DNA of 64,000 bases from Collimonas fungivorans (lineage in GTDB: Bacteria; Pseudomonadota; Gammaproteobacteria; Burkholderiales; Burkholderiaceae_D), in contig NZ_CP013232.1 of the NCBI RefSeq assembly GCF_001584145.1, forward strand, positions 4,960,001 through 5,024,000. The letters are read 5' to 3'. A model generated the notes under the pieces. The model saw only the letters and a list, made by a program, of their open reading frames with translations, made no database searches and had not been told where the DNA came from. A program made the position numbers and the translations under genes. Shown here piece after piece: positions 18,216 to 26,505 of the stretch. The stretch's first letter is position 1; each line of letters opens with the position of its first letter.

Positions 18216-18857
18216 TCAATTGACTTTTTTGTCTATGGCAGGAAAGTGCAGCGCAGGCTTGCCTGGCGTTTTTGGTGCATGCCCGGCTAAGGCTTGCTGG
18301 TATTGGGTCCAGTCAAAAAAAGGACCGGGATCGGTCTTTCTGCCGGGGGCAACATGCTCGTGTCCGGCCACCGCGGCGAGAGGGTAACGCAACTGCAAGG
18401 CGTGGGTCAATGCCGCCAGCGCACGATATTGCAGCGCGGAAAATTGTTCGAAATCGCTGCCTTCAAGCTCGATGCCGATGGAAAAATCATTGCAGCGCTC
18501 ACGGCCTTCGAAACACGAAGCACCTGCGTGCCAGGCCCTGTCGTTGGCAGAGACAAACTGGACTACCCCGCCGTCGCGCAGTATCAGGAAATGGGAAGAA
18601 ACCCTGAGCGGGCGCAGCTGTTCGAAATAAGGATGGGCGTCATAATCCAGGCGATTGCCGAACAGGTCGGCTATATAGGGGCCGCCAAACTGTCCCGGCG
18701 GCAGGCTGATGTTATGGATCACCAGCAGATCGGCGGTGTTGCCGTCCGGCCTGGCGTCGCAATTGGGGGAAGACTGGCGCACCACTTCATCGGGACGGCA
18801 CCAGCCGTCTGCGCCGATTTCAAAACTTGGGGGAAGCGGTTTTTGCTGCTCCGTCAT
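18216..18857 (-). CDS. ampD: 1,6-anhydro-N-acetylmuramyl-L-alanine amidase AmpD
   Basis: Cytoplasmic zinc amidase that removes the peptide from anhydromuropeptides during peptidoglycan recycling; its loss raises AmpC beta-lactamase where ampR/ampC are present. The 213 aa show the N-acetylmuramoyl-L-alanine amidase type 2 fold. One zinc ligand is H48 in VIHNISLP, and further ligands are in AGHEHVAPGRKTDPG, with the usual DW and ND motifs between. Length is slightly above E. coli AmpD (183 aa). It starts 12 bases after the pilR stop, so the three genes pilS-pilR-ampD are probably one transcript. Confidence 0.93.
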   Translation of the reverse strand: MTEQQKPLPPSFEIGADGWCRPDEVVRQSSPNCDARPDGNTADLLVIHNISLPPGQFGGPYIADLFGNRLDYDAHPYFEQLRPLRVSSHFLILRDGGVVQFVSANDRAWHAGASCFEGRERCNDFSIGIELEGSDFEQFSALQYRALAALTHALQLRYPLAAVAGHEHVAPGRKTDPGPFFDWTQYQQALAGHAPKTPGKPALHFPAIDKKVN

Positions 18858-18869
18858 TGTTACCTGATC

Positions 18870-20348
18870 CTAATCTTGCTCGTGGATCGACAATCGCTGC
18901 ATCCGGTAGCGCAGCTGGCGAAAACTGATGCCCAGCAGATCGGCGGCCTTGGTGCGGTTGAAATGCGTGCGCGTCAGCGCCTGCCGGATGACGTCGCGCT
19001 CGATATCGTCAAGATAGTCCGGCAACGATGACGGCAGTTCGCCGCCATTCAATTGTACCGCCGCGCCGGGCGCAGCCGACTCCAGGTTCGTCGCCATGGG
19101 CACGCCGGCAACCGCTGCGGCCTCGCTGTAGTGATCGGCCAAGTCAGGCATTTCCGCCGGCCGTCCCTGGCCGCCCTTCAGACCCAGATCCGCCACTTCG
19201 ATGACGCCGTCGTTGGCAAACGCCAGCGCCCGCTCCAGGATATTTTCCAGTTCGCGCACATTGCCGGGAAACGCATAAGCGCACAGCGCCGACAACGCCG
19301 CCGGCGCCAGCGTCACCTGTTCCGCCTCCGGTGTAAACGTCGACAAGCGCGCCAGGATCGCGGCGACCAGCAGGCCGATGTCGTCCAGCCGCTCGCGCAG
19401 CGGCGGCAATTTTAATTCGATGACATTCAAACGATAGTACAAATCCTGGCGAAATCTACCTGATTCGACACACTCGGCCAGATTCTGGTGGGTGGCGCTG
19501 ACCAGGCGCACATCTACCGCCTCCTCCACCGTCGCCCCAACCTTGCGCACGCGGCGCTCCTGGATCGCACGCAACAGCTTGACCTGCATCGCCAGCGGCA
19601 GGTCGGCGACCTCATCCAGCAGCAAGGTGCCGCCGTTGGCGGCCTGGAAAAAACCGTCGCGGTCGTCGGCGGCGCCGGTAAACGCGCCTTTGCGATAGCC
19701 AAAGAACTCCGCTTCCATCAAGGCTTCCGGGATGGCGCCGCAGTTGACGGCGACAAACGGCTTGTCGGCGCGCGGACTGAGCGCATGGATATCGCGCGCC
19801 GCCAGTTCCTTGCCGCTGCCGGACTCGCCGGTGATCGCCACCGGCGCCATGCTGCGCGCCAGGCGCACGATCTGCGTGCGTAATTCCTGCATGGCGGCAG
19901 ACTGGCCGATGAGGCGCAACGCCGAGCTTGAGCCGGCGCGCAGCTTCGAGTCCGCCGCCGGACGCAGGTTCTCCACCGGCTTACCGACACGCAGAGCCGA
20001 CTGCACCATCAGGCGCAGTTGGTCCAGCGCCACCGGTTTCGATAAATAATCGAAAGCGCCTGCTTTCAGCGCCATGACGGCATTGTCGGCGCTGCCATAA
20101 GCGGTGATCACGGCAATCGGTATGACCTTTTCGCCAGCGCTGACTTCGCGCACCAGCTCGATTCCGAGCCCGTCCGGCAGGCGCATGTCGGTCAGGACCA
20201 GCGCATATTCATTTTGCGCCAGATGGCTGCGCGCAGCGGACAGGCTGTCGGCGCTGTCGACATCCAGCCCCATCTTGACCAAGGCGATTTCCAGCAGTTC
20301 GCGCAGGTGCGCTTCGTCGTCAACAACCAGAATACGGGGTGAGCTCAT
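18870..20348 (-). CDS. pilR: Sigma-54-dependent response regulator PilR
   Basis: Activates type IV pilin transcription with RpoN when phosphorylated by PilS. The 492 aa have three parts. Residues 1-120 form a receiver with phospho-acceptor D54 in VLTDMRLPDG. The central AAA+ domain has Walker A GESGSGKE (174-181) and the sigma-54 contact loop GAFTGA (221-226). The C-terminal Fis-type helix-turn-helix is at RTHFNRTKAADLLGISFRQL. pilS lies 24 bases upstream. The pilin gene pilA is not in the window, but pilB and pilC are at the far end. NtrC-family relatives share this layout; the pilS neighbour supports the name. Confidence 0.92.
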   Translation of the reverse strand: MSSPRILVVDDEAHLRELLEIALVKMGLDVDSADSLSAARSHLAQNEYALVLTDMRLPDGLGIELVREVSAGEKVIPIAVITAYGSADNAVMALKAGAFDYLSKPVALDQLRLMVQSALRVGKPVENLRPAADSKLRAGSSSALRLIGQSAAMQELRTQIVRLARSMAPVAITGESGSGKELAARDIHALSPRADKPFVAVNCGAIPEALMEAEFFGYRKGAFTGAADDRDGFFQAANGGTLLLDEVADLPLAMQVKLLRAIQERRVRKVGATVEEAVDVRLVSATHQNLAECVESGRFRQDLYYRLNVIELKLPPLRERLDDIGLLVAAILARLSTFTPEAEQVTLAPAALSALCAYAFPGNVRELENILERALAFANDGVIEVADLGLKGGQGRPAEMPDLADHYSEAAAVAGVPMATNLESAAPGAAVQLNGGELPSSLPDYLDDIERDVIRQALTRTHFNRTKAADLLGISFRQLRYRMQRLSIHEQD

Positions 20349-20372
20349 GGCATTCGTCTTTTTCAGTCAGTT

Positions 20373-22112
20373 CTAATCAGCAGGAGACACAGGGTCATGG
20401 GCAGCAAACGCAATAACAAAACGACCACTCACATGGCTGGAATTCTGTCCTTGGACATCATGCCGGTATTCATAATCGAGCAACGCGCCGTTATTCAAGC
20501 ATAACTCGCGCGCTAAAAACAAGCCCAGCCCGGTGCCCTTGCTGGAGGTGGTATAAAACGGCTCGAACAGGTGCGCCCGCACCGCCGGTGAAATCGGTTC
20601 GCCGTCGTCCTGCACATGCAGCTCCAGCCGCCCGGCGACGCTGGACATCACCTGCAAGCGCATCCCGCCCGGCTGGCCGCTGGCGTAACGCACTGCGTTC
20701 GACAGCAGGTTGGTCACGACTTCGCGCAGATGCAAGGGATCAAACCAGACGCTCTGCCGCTCCGCCGCGTCGATCTGCAAGTCAATCGCGGCCGGCGCCA
20801 CCGCATGGGTCTGCCTGAAATCCCTGACGATATCCTGCAGCAAGGGCGCCAGCAAAATCGGTTCGAGTTGCCGTTGCGCCTTGCGCGACAGCTTCAGGAT
20901 ATCCTCAATCATGCGGTTCAGGCGCGCTACATTGTCTTCGATGATAGTCAGCAGGCGCGCCTCCGCCTCGTCAGTCGCCTCCTCCGCCAGCAAGGTCGCA
21001 GCATAGGAAATCGACGCCAGCGGGTTGCGCACCTCATGCGCGATGCTGGCGGTCAGGCGGCCCATGGCTGCCAGTTTCAGCTGCTGGGCCTGGTTCTCGA
21101 TTTCACTGACATCCTGCAAAAAGATGACCGCACGGTACTCGCTCAGCTCGCGCATCCTGACCGCGGCAAAGCGCACTTTCAGATGCGCCGCCAGTTCGCG
21201 CCGGCCGCTCCAGTCGATGGCGGCGGCGTCCTGGCCAAGGTCATCGGTATGCTTGATGGTGACGAATACAGCCTCGCCTACTGCCGGCGAAACCGCGTGC
21301 GGCAGGTCGCCGGCCCGCGATTCCCAGGCAAACAAGGCATCCGTTATTGGCGCCAGCATCGCATAGTCGCTCAATTTGTGCTGCTGTTCCTCGTCCAGCA
21401 AGGATAAGGACAAACCCAGCATACGCTCCGCCGCCGGATTCGCCATGATCAGGGTGCCAAGCGGATCGACCACCAGCAAGCCATCGCCCATGTCCTTGAT
21501 CGCGATGCGGTTGATATCCATTTGCACCCGCAGGTCCCTGCCGCGCTGGGTCGCCAGTTCCTCTTGCTTGATCAGCTTGTCGGCCAGCCGGTTGATCACC
21601 AGCACGGCAAAAAAGAAAGCGCCGCCATACAAACCGGCCTGCAGGGAGGAGGCATCCGGCGCCGACTGCAATATCTGATAACCGCTTTCCGCCAGCAGCA
21701 CCATGGTCGCAATCGAGACAAACAACAGCGCCACCAGCAGCGGCGCCAGGATGGCTGCGCCGGCCAGGGGGAACAGATACAGGATCGCCAGGCCGCCCTT
21801 GGCGCCGCCGGCGCCTATATACAGGATGGACACCGCGATCATGTCCACCGTGATCGGCAGCACTATCTGCGCCATGTAATGGCGGTGGTAATAAGCGGTG
21901 ACCAGCGTGAAGATGGCCGCGCACAGCAGGTAGACGCTGCAGGTCTGCGGATTGGTAAACAGCTGCGAGAACCAGGTTTCGTTTTTGCTCTGGGTGCTGA
22001 GGTAGGCCAGCATCACCATCGCCACCACGATCCGGGTCACGTTGAATGTCTGCAACGTACGCCAGAATGTATCCGGTTTACCGTTCATGGGAGTGAGGCT
22101 GGTGCTAATCAT
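20373..22112 (-). CDS. pilS: Sensor histidine kinase PilS
   Basis: Inner-membrane kinase for PilR. The 579 aa begin with about six membrane helices (residues 25-180). A PAS domain follows at about 195-340 (DMGDGLLVVDPLGTLIMANPAAERMLG). The HisKA domain has phosphorylated H359 in TASIAHEVRNPLASI. The HATPase domain carries an N-box in EVVTNLLSNAVRYA and a G-box in SSKGTGLGLFLARELC. In Pseudomonas, PilS senses pilin level in the membrane. The start at 22112 is used; M9 is an alternative. Confidence 0.92.
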   Translation of the reverse strand: MISTSLTPMNGKPDTFWRTLQTFNVTRIVVAMVMLAYLSTQSKNETWFSQLFTNPQTCSVYLLCAAIFTLVTAYYHRHYMAQIVLPITVDMIAVSILYIGAGGAKGGLAILYLFPLAGAAILAPLLVALLFVSIATMVLLAESGYQILQSAPDASSLQAGLYGGAFFFAVLVINRLADKLIKQEELATQRGRDLRVQMDINRIAIKDMGDGLLVVDPLGTLIMANPAAERMLGLSLSLLDEEQQHKLSDYAMLAPITDALFAWESRAGDLPHAVSPAVGEAVFVTIKHTDDLGQDAAAIDWSGRRELAAHLKVRFAAVRMRELSEYRAVIFLQDVSEIENQAQQLKLAAMGRLTASIAHEVRNPLASISYAATLLAEEATDEAEARLLTIIEDNVARLNRMIEDILKLSRKAQRQLEPILLAPLLQDIVRDFRQTHAVAPAAIDLQIDAAERQSVWFDPLHLREVVTNLLSNAVRYASGQPGGMRLQVMSSVAGRLELHVQDDGEPISPAVRAHLFEPFYTTSSKGTGLGLFLARELCLNNGALLDYEYRHDVQGQNSSHVSGRFVIAFAAHDPVSPAD

Positions 22113-22210
22113 GCATGTCCTGTCTCACAATGGATCGTGCAGCCGCAAGCCGGGCGCTCTCAAGCGCCGGCTTCGACTGGAATGTGCGTAACGGCTCAAG
22201 TGGGCAGGGT

Positions 22211-22480
22211 TCAGGTCGAATGCAGGCGACGGTGTTCCGCACTGCAAAAAACCGCGCCGGAAGCATCGGCCAAGGCCTCCGACGCCGGGAAATGCATGCC
22301 GCAATGGGCGCAAGCGACTATGGCTTCAGCCTGCGGCGAATCGCCGGCGGCGGAAGCCGCGGCGCCACTGTTGAAGGTCGGCTCGCCTGGTGCCGGACGA
22401 CTCTGGGTGAGGTTCTTTTTCAGGCGCTGCAGCCAGACGATTACAGCCAGGACGACAACAATCAAAATAATCAGTTTCAT
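22211..22480 (-). CDS. PP0621 family zinc-ribbon-like membrane protein
   Basis: Small protein (89 aa) with an N-terminal membrane helix (KLIILIVVVLAVIVWLQ) and a C-terminal Cys-rich part (ACAHCGMHFPASEAL, then VFCSAEHRRLH), the signature of the PP0621 family. The CxxC and CxxxH pairs look able to hold one zinc ion. No function is established. The start overlaps the stop of the CcsA-like gene (22477-22480), so the two are coupled. This pairing with pilSR downstream is common in Burkholderiales. Confidence 0.82.
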   Translation of the reverse strand: MKLIILIVVVLAVIVWLQRLKKNLTQSRPAPGEPTFNSGAAASAAGDSPQAEAIVACAHCGMHFPASEALADASGAVFCSAEHRRLHST

Positions 22481-23286
22481 ACTAATACCCGATGCAACAC
22501 AACTTCAAGCACGAAGCGGCTCCCTACATACGCCAATAATAAAACGGCAAACCCGGTCAAGGTGAAACTGAGGGCAGTGCGGCCGCGCCAGCCCTGCCAC
22601 CTGCGGCCCGCCAGCAGCAGCCCGAACAAGGCCCATGACAACATGGTGAAAATGGTCTTGTGATCCCATTTGAAAGCCTTGTTGAACAGCTCTTCGGAAA
22701 ACACCACACCCGACAGCACCGTCAGCGTCAACAGGAAAAATCCGAAAGCAATCAGGCGAAACAGCAGTTTTTCCATGGTCAGCAAGGCCGGCAAGCGATC
22801 CAGCGCAACCCCGAACCAGCCGGCTTTCGCCGCGCCCGGCCGGGTATGCAGGCGCGACTCCTGCAATACCATCAGCACTGCGTGGAATGCGGCGATAGTC
22901 AGGGTGCTGTAGGCCAGGATGGAAATCACGATATGCCACAGGAACACCGGCGACTTGCCGTTCAGCGGCACCATGTTGCCCGGGAATATGGCCGGCAGAA
23001 TCGCCGCCAGCGCCGCCATCGGCAGCACCAGGACCCGCAGGCCGTCCAAGGTATAGTTGCGGTTCTCCAGCCAGTAGGCCGCGACCGACACCCATAAGGT
23101 GGCCGACAGCATCATCGAAAACCCGACCCGCAGCTGTTCCGGCCCGACCACGTCGGACCACAGCACGCCGCCGTGCAGCACCCAGGCGGCGGCGACAACA
23201 ATGGAAATGGTCTGGCGCCGGCTCGACGGCAAAAAGGTGCAGCCTATATATAGCAGCGCCACCAGAACGAAAAGATATGTTTGCAT
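22477..23286 (-). CDS. CcsA-like cytochrome c assembly membrane protein (YpjD/HemX type)
   Basis: Integral membrane protein (269 aa, about eight helices) of the CcmC/CcsA haem-handling family, the YpjD/HemX subgroup. The tail of the family's tryptophan-rich region appears as FLWHIVISILAYSTLTIAA, with conserved His residues also at KWDHKTIFTML. These proteins move or hold haem during cytochrome c maturation, but the YpjD subgroup has no proven role. The gene is divergent from ffh, an arrangement (ffh next to ypjD) common in proteobacteria. Confidence 0.85.
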   Translation of the reverse strand: MQTYLFVLVALLYIGCTFLPSSRRQTISIVVAAAWVLHGGVLWSDVVGPEQLRVGFSMMLSATLWVSVAAYWLENRNYTLDGLRVLVLPMAALAAILPAIFPGNMVPLNGKSPVFLWHIVISILAYSTLTIAAFHAVLMVLQESRLHTRPGAAKAGWFGVALDRLPALLTMEKLLFRLIAFGFFLLTLTVLSGVVFSEELFNKAFKWDHKTIFTMLSWALFGLLLAGRRWQGWRGRTALSFTLTGFAVLLLAYVGSRFVLEVVLHRVLV

Positions 23287-23558
23287 CGTGTAAGTTTACA
23301 ACATGTGGCGTCTGCGCGGCGTGCTCAAACAGGGTGACTGGCCGGGCTGGCGAACCGGACCGCGATTTCTTGCATCTTGTACATCATCCGTGGCGATCCC
23401 CGACGCATGCCTCTATTCCCGGGTCAGCCTCGGCCGGCATCAGGTAAAATGGCTGTTTACATGCATTATCGTGGCCATTTAATGCGCGTCCGTGCATTGC
23501 AGACGCAAAAACCGGGCCACATTGACCCATCGCAGTTCTTCTGGAAACGCTGTTACCC

Positions 23559-24926
23559 ATGCTCGACAATCTGACCCAACGCCTCGCCAAAGTCGTCAAA
23601 ACCATGCGCGGCGAAGCGCGCCTTACCGAAACCAATACCGCCGACATGCTGCGCGAAGTGCGCCTGGCCTTGCTGGAAGCCGACGTCGCCTTGCCGGCGG
23701 TGCGCGAATTCATCGCCAACGTCAAGCAAAAAGCGCTGGGCGAAGAAGTGATTGCTTCGCTGACCCCGGGCCAGGCCCTGGTCGGCGTGGTGCAGCGCGA
23801 GCTGGCCTCGCTGATGGGCGCCGACCTCGGTCCTGAGGCGTCGCAGCTGAATTTCGCTACCCAGCCGCCGGCGATCATCCTGATGGCAGGCCTGCAGGGC
23901 GCGGGTAAAACCACCACCGTCGGCAAGCTGGCCAAATACCTGCGTGAACAAAAGAAGAAAAAAGTACTGACCGTTTCGGCCGACGTCTACCGTCCGGCCG
24001 CGATCGGCCAGTTGCAGACCGTGACTGCCCAGGTCGGTGCCGACTTCTTCCCCACCGCCACCACCGACAAGCCGGTCGAGATCGCGCTAGCCGCGCTCGA
24101 CTACGCCAAGCGCCATTATCACGATGTCCTGATCATCGACACCGCCGGCCGGCTCGGCATCGACGAAGCGATGATGAAGGAAATCAGCGCCATCCATGCC
24201 GCCGTCAAGCCGATCGAAACCCTGTTCGTGGTCGACGCCATGCTCGGCCAAGACGCCATCAATACCGCCAAGGCCTTCAGCGACGCCCTGCCGCTGACCG
24301 GCATCGTGCTGACCAAACTGGACGGCGATGCGCGCGGCGGCGCCGCGCTGTCGGTCAGGCATATCACCGGCAAGCCGATCAAGTTCGCCGGCACCGCGGA
24401 AAAGCTGGACGGCCTGGAAGCCTTCGATCCGACCCGCATGGCCAACCGCATCCTCGGCATGGGCGACATCCTGGCCCTGGTCGAAGAAGCCCAGAAAGGC
24501 GTCGACGTCGCCGCCGCCAAGGACCTGGCGCACAAGATCAAGGGCGGCGGCAAATTCGACCTGAACGACTTCAAGGCGCAGCTCGGCCAGATGAAAAAAA
24601 TGGGCGGCTTGTCCAACCTGATGGACAAATTGCCGGCCCAATTCCAGCAGGCGGCAGGCGGCGCCAATATGGACCAGGCGGAAAAACAGGTACGCCGGAT
24701 GGAGGGCATCATCAACTCGATGACTGCCCAGGAACGGGCCAAGCCGGAGCTGATCAAGGCTTCGCGCAAACGCCGCATCGCCGTCGGCGCCGGCGTCCAG
24801 GTGCAGGAAGTCAACCGCATGCTGTCGCAATTTGACCAAATGCAGTCGATGATGAAAAAACTCAAAGGCGGCGGCATGATGAAAATGATGCGCGGCATGA
24901 AAGGCATGATGCCGGGCATGCGCTAA
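23559..24926 (+). CDS. ffh: Signal recognition particle protein Ffh
   Basis: GTPase of the signal recognition particle; binds 4.5S RNA and signal sequences of nascent inner-membrane proteins. The 455 aa have the N domain (1-100), the G domain with P-loop GLQGAGKTTT (111-120), DTAGRLG and TKLDGDARGG, and the methionine-rich M domain at the end (about 330-455). The last 30 residues are packed with Met and Gly (GGGMMKMMRGMKGMMPGMR), as usual in this class. A perfect 18-bp inverted repeat follows as terminator. Confidence 0.97.
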   Translation: MLDNLTQRLAKVVKTMRGEARLTETNTADMLREVRLALLEADVALPAVREFIANVKQKALGEEVIASLTPGQALVGVVQRELASLMGADLGPEASQLNFATQPPAIILMAGLQGAGKTTTVGKLAKYLREQKKKKVLTVSADVYRPAAIGQLQTVTAQVGADFFPTATTDKPVEIALAALDYAKRHYHDVLIIDTAGRLGIDEAMMKEISAIHAAVKPIETLFVVDAMLGQDAINTAKAFSDALPLTGIVLTKLDGDARGGAALSVRHITGKPIKFAGTAEKLDGLEAFDPTRMANRILGMGDILALVEEAQKGVDVAAAKDLAHKIKGGGKFDLNDFKAQLGQMKKMGGLSNLMDKLPAQFQQAAGGANMDQAEKQVRRMEGIINSMTAQERAKPELIKASRKRRIAVGAGVQVQEVNRMLSQFDQMQSMMKKLKGGGMMKMMRGMKGMMPGMR

Positions 24927-24965
24927 ACACCGTATCGCCACGTCGCGCCACTCTCGCGATACCCT

Positions 24966-25002
24966 GAAAAGCCTTGCAAGTCATTGACTTGCAAGGCTTT
25001 TC
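24966..25002 (+). terminator. Rho-independent terminator after ffh
   Basis: Perfect 18-base inverted repeat (24966-24983 with 24985-25002) with core AGCCTTGCAAGTCA and a T-run in the right arm. Confidence 0.9.
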
Positions 25003-25250
25003 GTCAATTTGCGACGTTTGTGGGAAGCCGCCGGCCGGCGGCGCCGGCCATTTGTTACCTTGCCCGGATTCCGGCAACCGGCCGCAAAAGCCCGCCAAGC
25101 GGGCGTTTCCCCCGCCATGCCGGACGTTCCGCTTCCGTATCAAATCCCGCACAAACCCGCAAAAAACGCTTGCATCGCCAGGAAAAGCGCAACACTATTA
25201 GCGATGCGTGCTTGACGCATTTTTTCACTATCCCTGAAGGAGGCTCAAAG

Positions 25251-25625
25251 ATGGCCACAGCCAAAAAACCAGCAGTTGCAGCAAAGAAGCCAGCAGCGAC
25301 CAAAGCAAAAGCAGCTCCGGTCAAAGCGGCAGCCAAGCCTGCAGTAAAAAAAGCCGACGCTCCGAAAGTAGCGCGCAAGCCTAACGCAGCATTCATGAAA
25401 GCATTGACGCCGTCAGCTGTCCTGGCTGCTGTCGTCGGCGCGACACCGCTGCCACGCACTGAAGTCACCAAGAAGGTTTGGGAATACATCAAGAAGCACA
25501 AGCTGCAGAATCCAGAAAACAAACGCAATATCATTGCGGATGAAAAACTGAAAGCTGTCTTTGGCGGCAAAAAAGAAGTGTCGATGTTTGAAATGACCAA
25601 ACTCATTTCCGATCACTTGAAATAA
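25251..25625 (+). CDS. SWIB/MDM2-domain protein with histone-like tail
   Basis: Encodes 124 aa. The N-terminal 45 residues are Lys/Ala/Pro-rich (KKPAVAAKKPAATKAKAA), like the H1-like protein at 12307. The rest is a SWIB domain (FMKALTPSAVLAAVVG, EVTKKVWEYIKKHKLQ, IIADEKLKAVFG, VSMFEMTKLISDHL). SWIB domains occur in eukaryotic chromatin remodelling factors; bacterial members are found in chlamydiae and betaproteobacteria and are presumed nucleoid proteins. The start at 25251 has an ideal AAGGAGG. A bidirectional terminator follows. No partner gene is adjacent. Confidence 0.9.
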   Translation: MATAKKPAVAAKKPAATKAKAAPVKAAAKPAVKKADAPKVARKPNAAFMKALTPSAVLAAVVGATPLPRTEVTKKVWEYIKKHKLQNPENKRNIIADEKLKAVFGGKKEVSMFEMTKLISDHLK

Positions 25626-25676
25626 TGCTTAGGGCCTAGCTGGATTTTGTCCAACCCGCCGCCCTGAGTGCCAAAC

Positions 25677-25705
25677 AAAAACGCCCGCATCACGCGGGCG
25701 TTTTT
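25677..25705. terminator. Bidirectional terminator
   Basis: Arms AAAAACGCCCGC and GCGGGCGTTTTT (25677-25688 with 25694-25705), loop ATCAC. It ends the SWIB gene on + and the convergent secreted-protein gene on -. Confidence 0.92.
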
Positions 25706-25728
25706 GTATCTGCAGAATCGGGTCGCCT

Positions 25729-26442
25729 CTAATCGAGCAGATCCGAGTAGTCGATTTCCGCATAACCAGCCAGTGTCTTCCACGGCAAGACCGGCGGCGC
25801 CGCGATCACGCTGACCGCGGTCTGGCGGCGCGCCAGACCGTGCGCATCGAACGACTCCACCAGCCGCGGATACTGGCCCTTGACGTCCCAGCTGACCCGC
25901 ACTGTCAATTCCCCGCGCTTGCTTTCGTATAGCTGGACGCCGTCCTTGGCCGGACCGACGGCACGCATGTTTTTCAAGCTCTGCGGATCGCTCAGGTAAA
26001 ACGTACTGCCCCAGTTGCCGTTGAAGCCGATGTTGCCGTAATACTGGGAGTCGACCTTGACGGTGCGGCGCTGGTGCCGCTCGATCAAACGCGCATCCAG
26101 CGAACCGTCGGCCTGGCGGCGCACCCACATCGGCGAGCTGCCGGCATCCGGATGGTTGTGCCCGCTGTGGTCGTGCTGATCGGCGGCGTCCGCGGTTCCG
26201 GCCGCAGTTCCAGCAACAGTCAGGCGCTCGGTCCATACCTGGTCGCTGCGCCGGTACAGGCGCTCGGTGAATGTCGTTTCGCGCTTGACGCCGTCACGTC
26301 CCAATACCATCGAATAGTGCTGCACCTGCAGGTTCTGGTCAGGCGCATTGACAGCCGCCAGCACCGCCGGCAGCGGCGACAGCAGGACCAGCGCGGCCAT
26401 CAGCTTGCCGGCATTGCCTGCGATTTTTTTCAATAAAATCAT
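25729..26442 (-). CDS. Secreted protein of unknown function with a His-rich loop
   Basis: Encodes 237 aa that I cannot place in a named family. Residues 1-30 are a Sec signal peptide (KLMAALVLLSPLPAVLA, cleavage after the Ala). A charged hydrophilic loop near residues 88-97 (DQHDHSGHNHP) has four His residues and could bind metal. The rest looks like a compact beta-rich domain (VKVDSQYYGNIGFNGNWG, GELTVRVSWDVKGQYPRLVESF). It lies 63 bases downstream of an alkaline phosphatase gene on the same strand, so it is probably co-expressed and periplasmic. A role in phosphate or metal supply to the phosphatases is only a guess. Confidence 0.7.
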   Translation of the reverse strand: MILLKKIAGNAGKLMAALVLLSPLPAVLAAVNAPDQNLQVQHYSMVLGRDGVKRETTFTERLYRRSDQVWTERLTVAGTAAGTADAADQHDHSGHNHPDAGSSPMWVRRQADGSLDARLIERHQRRTVKVDSQYYGNIGFNGNWGSTFYLSDPQSLKNMRAVGPAKDGVQLYESKRGELTVRVSWDVKGQYPRLVESFDAHGLARRQTAVSVIAAPPVLPWKTLAGYAEIDYSDLLD

Positions 26443-26505
26443 TTTTCCACCAAAAGAATTGCCGCCATTATTGCGATGGCGGCATCGGTATTACTAAAAA
26501 AAGGA

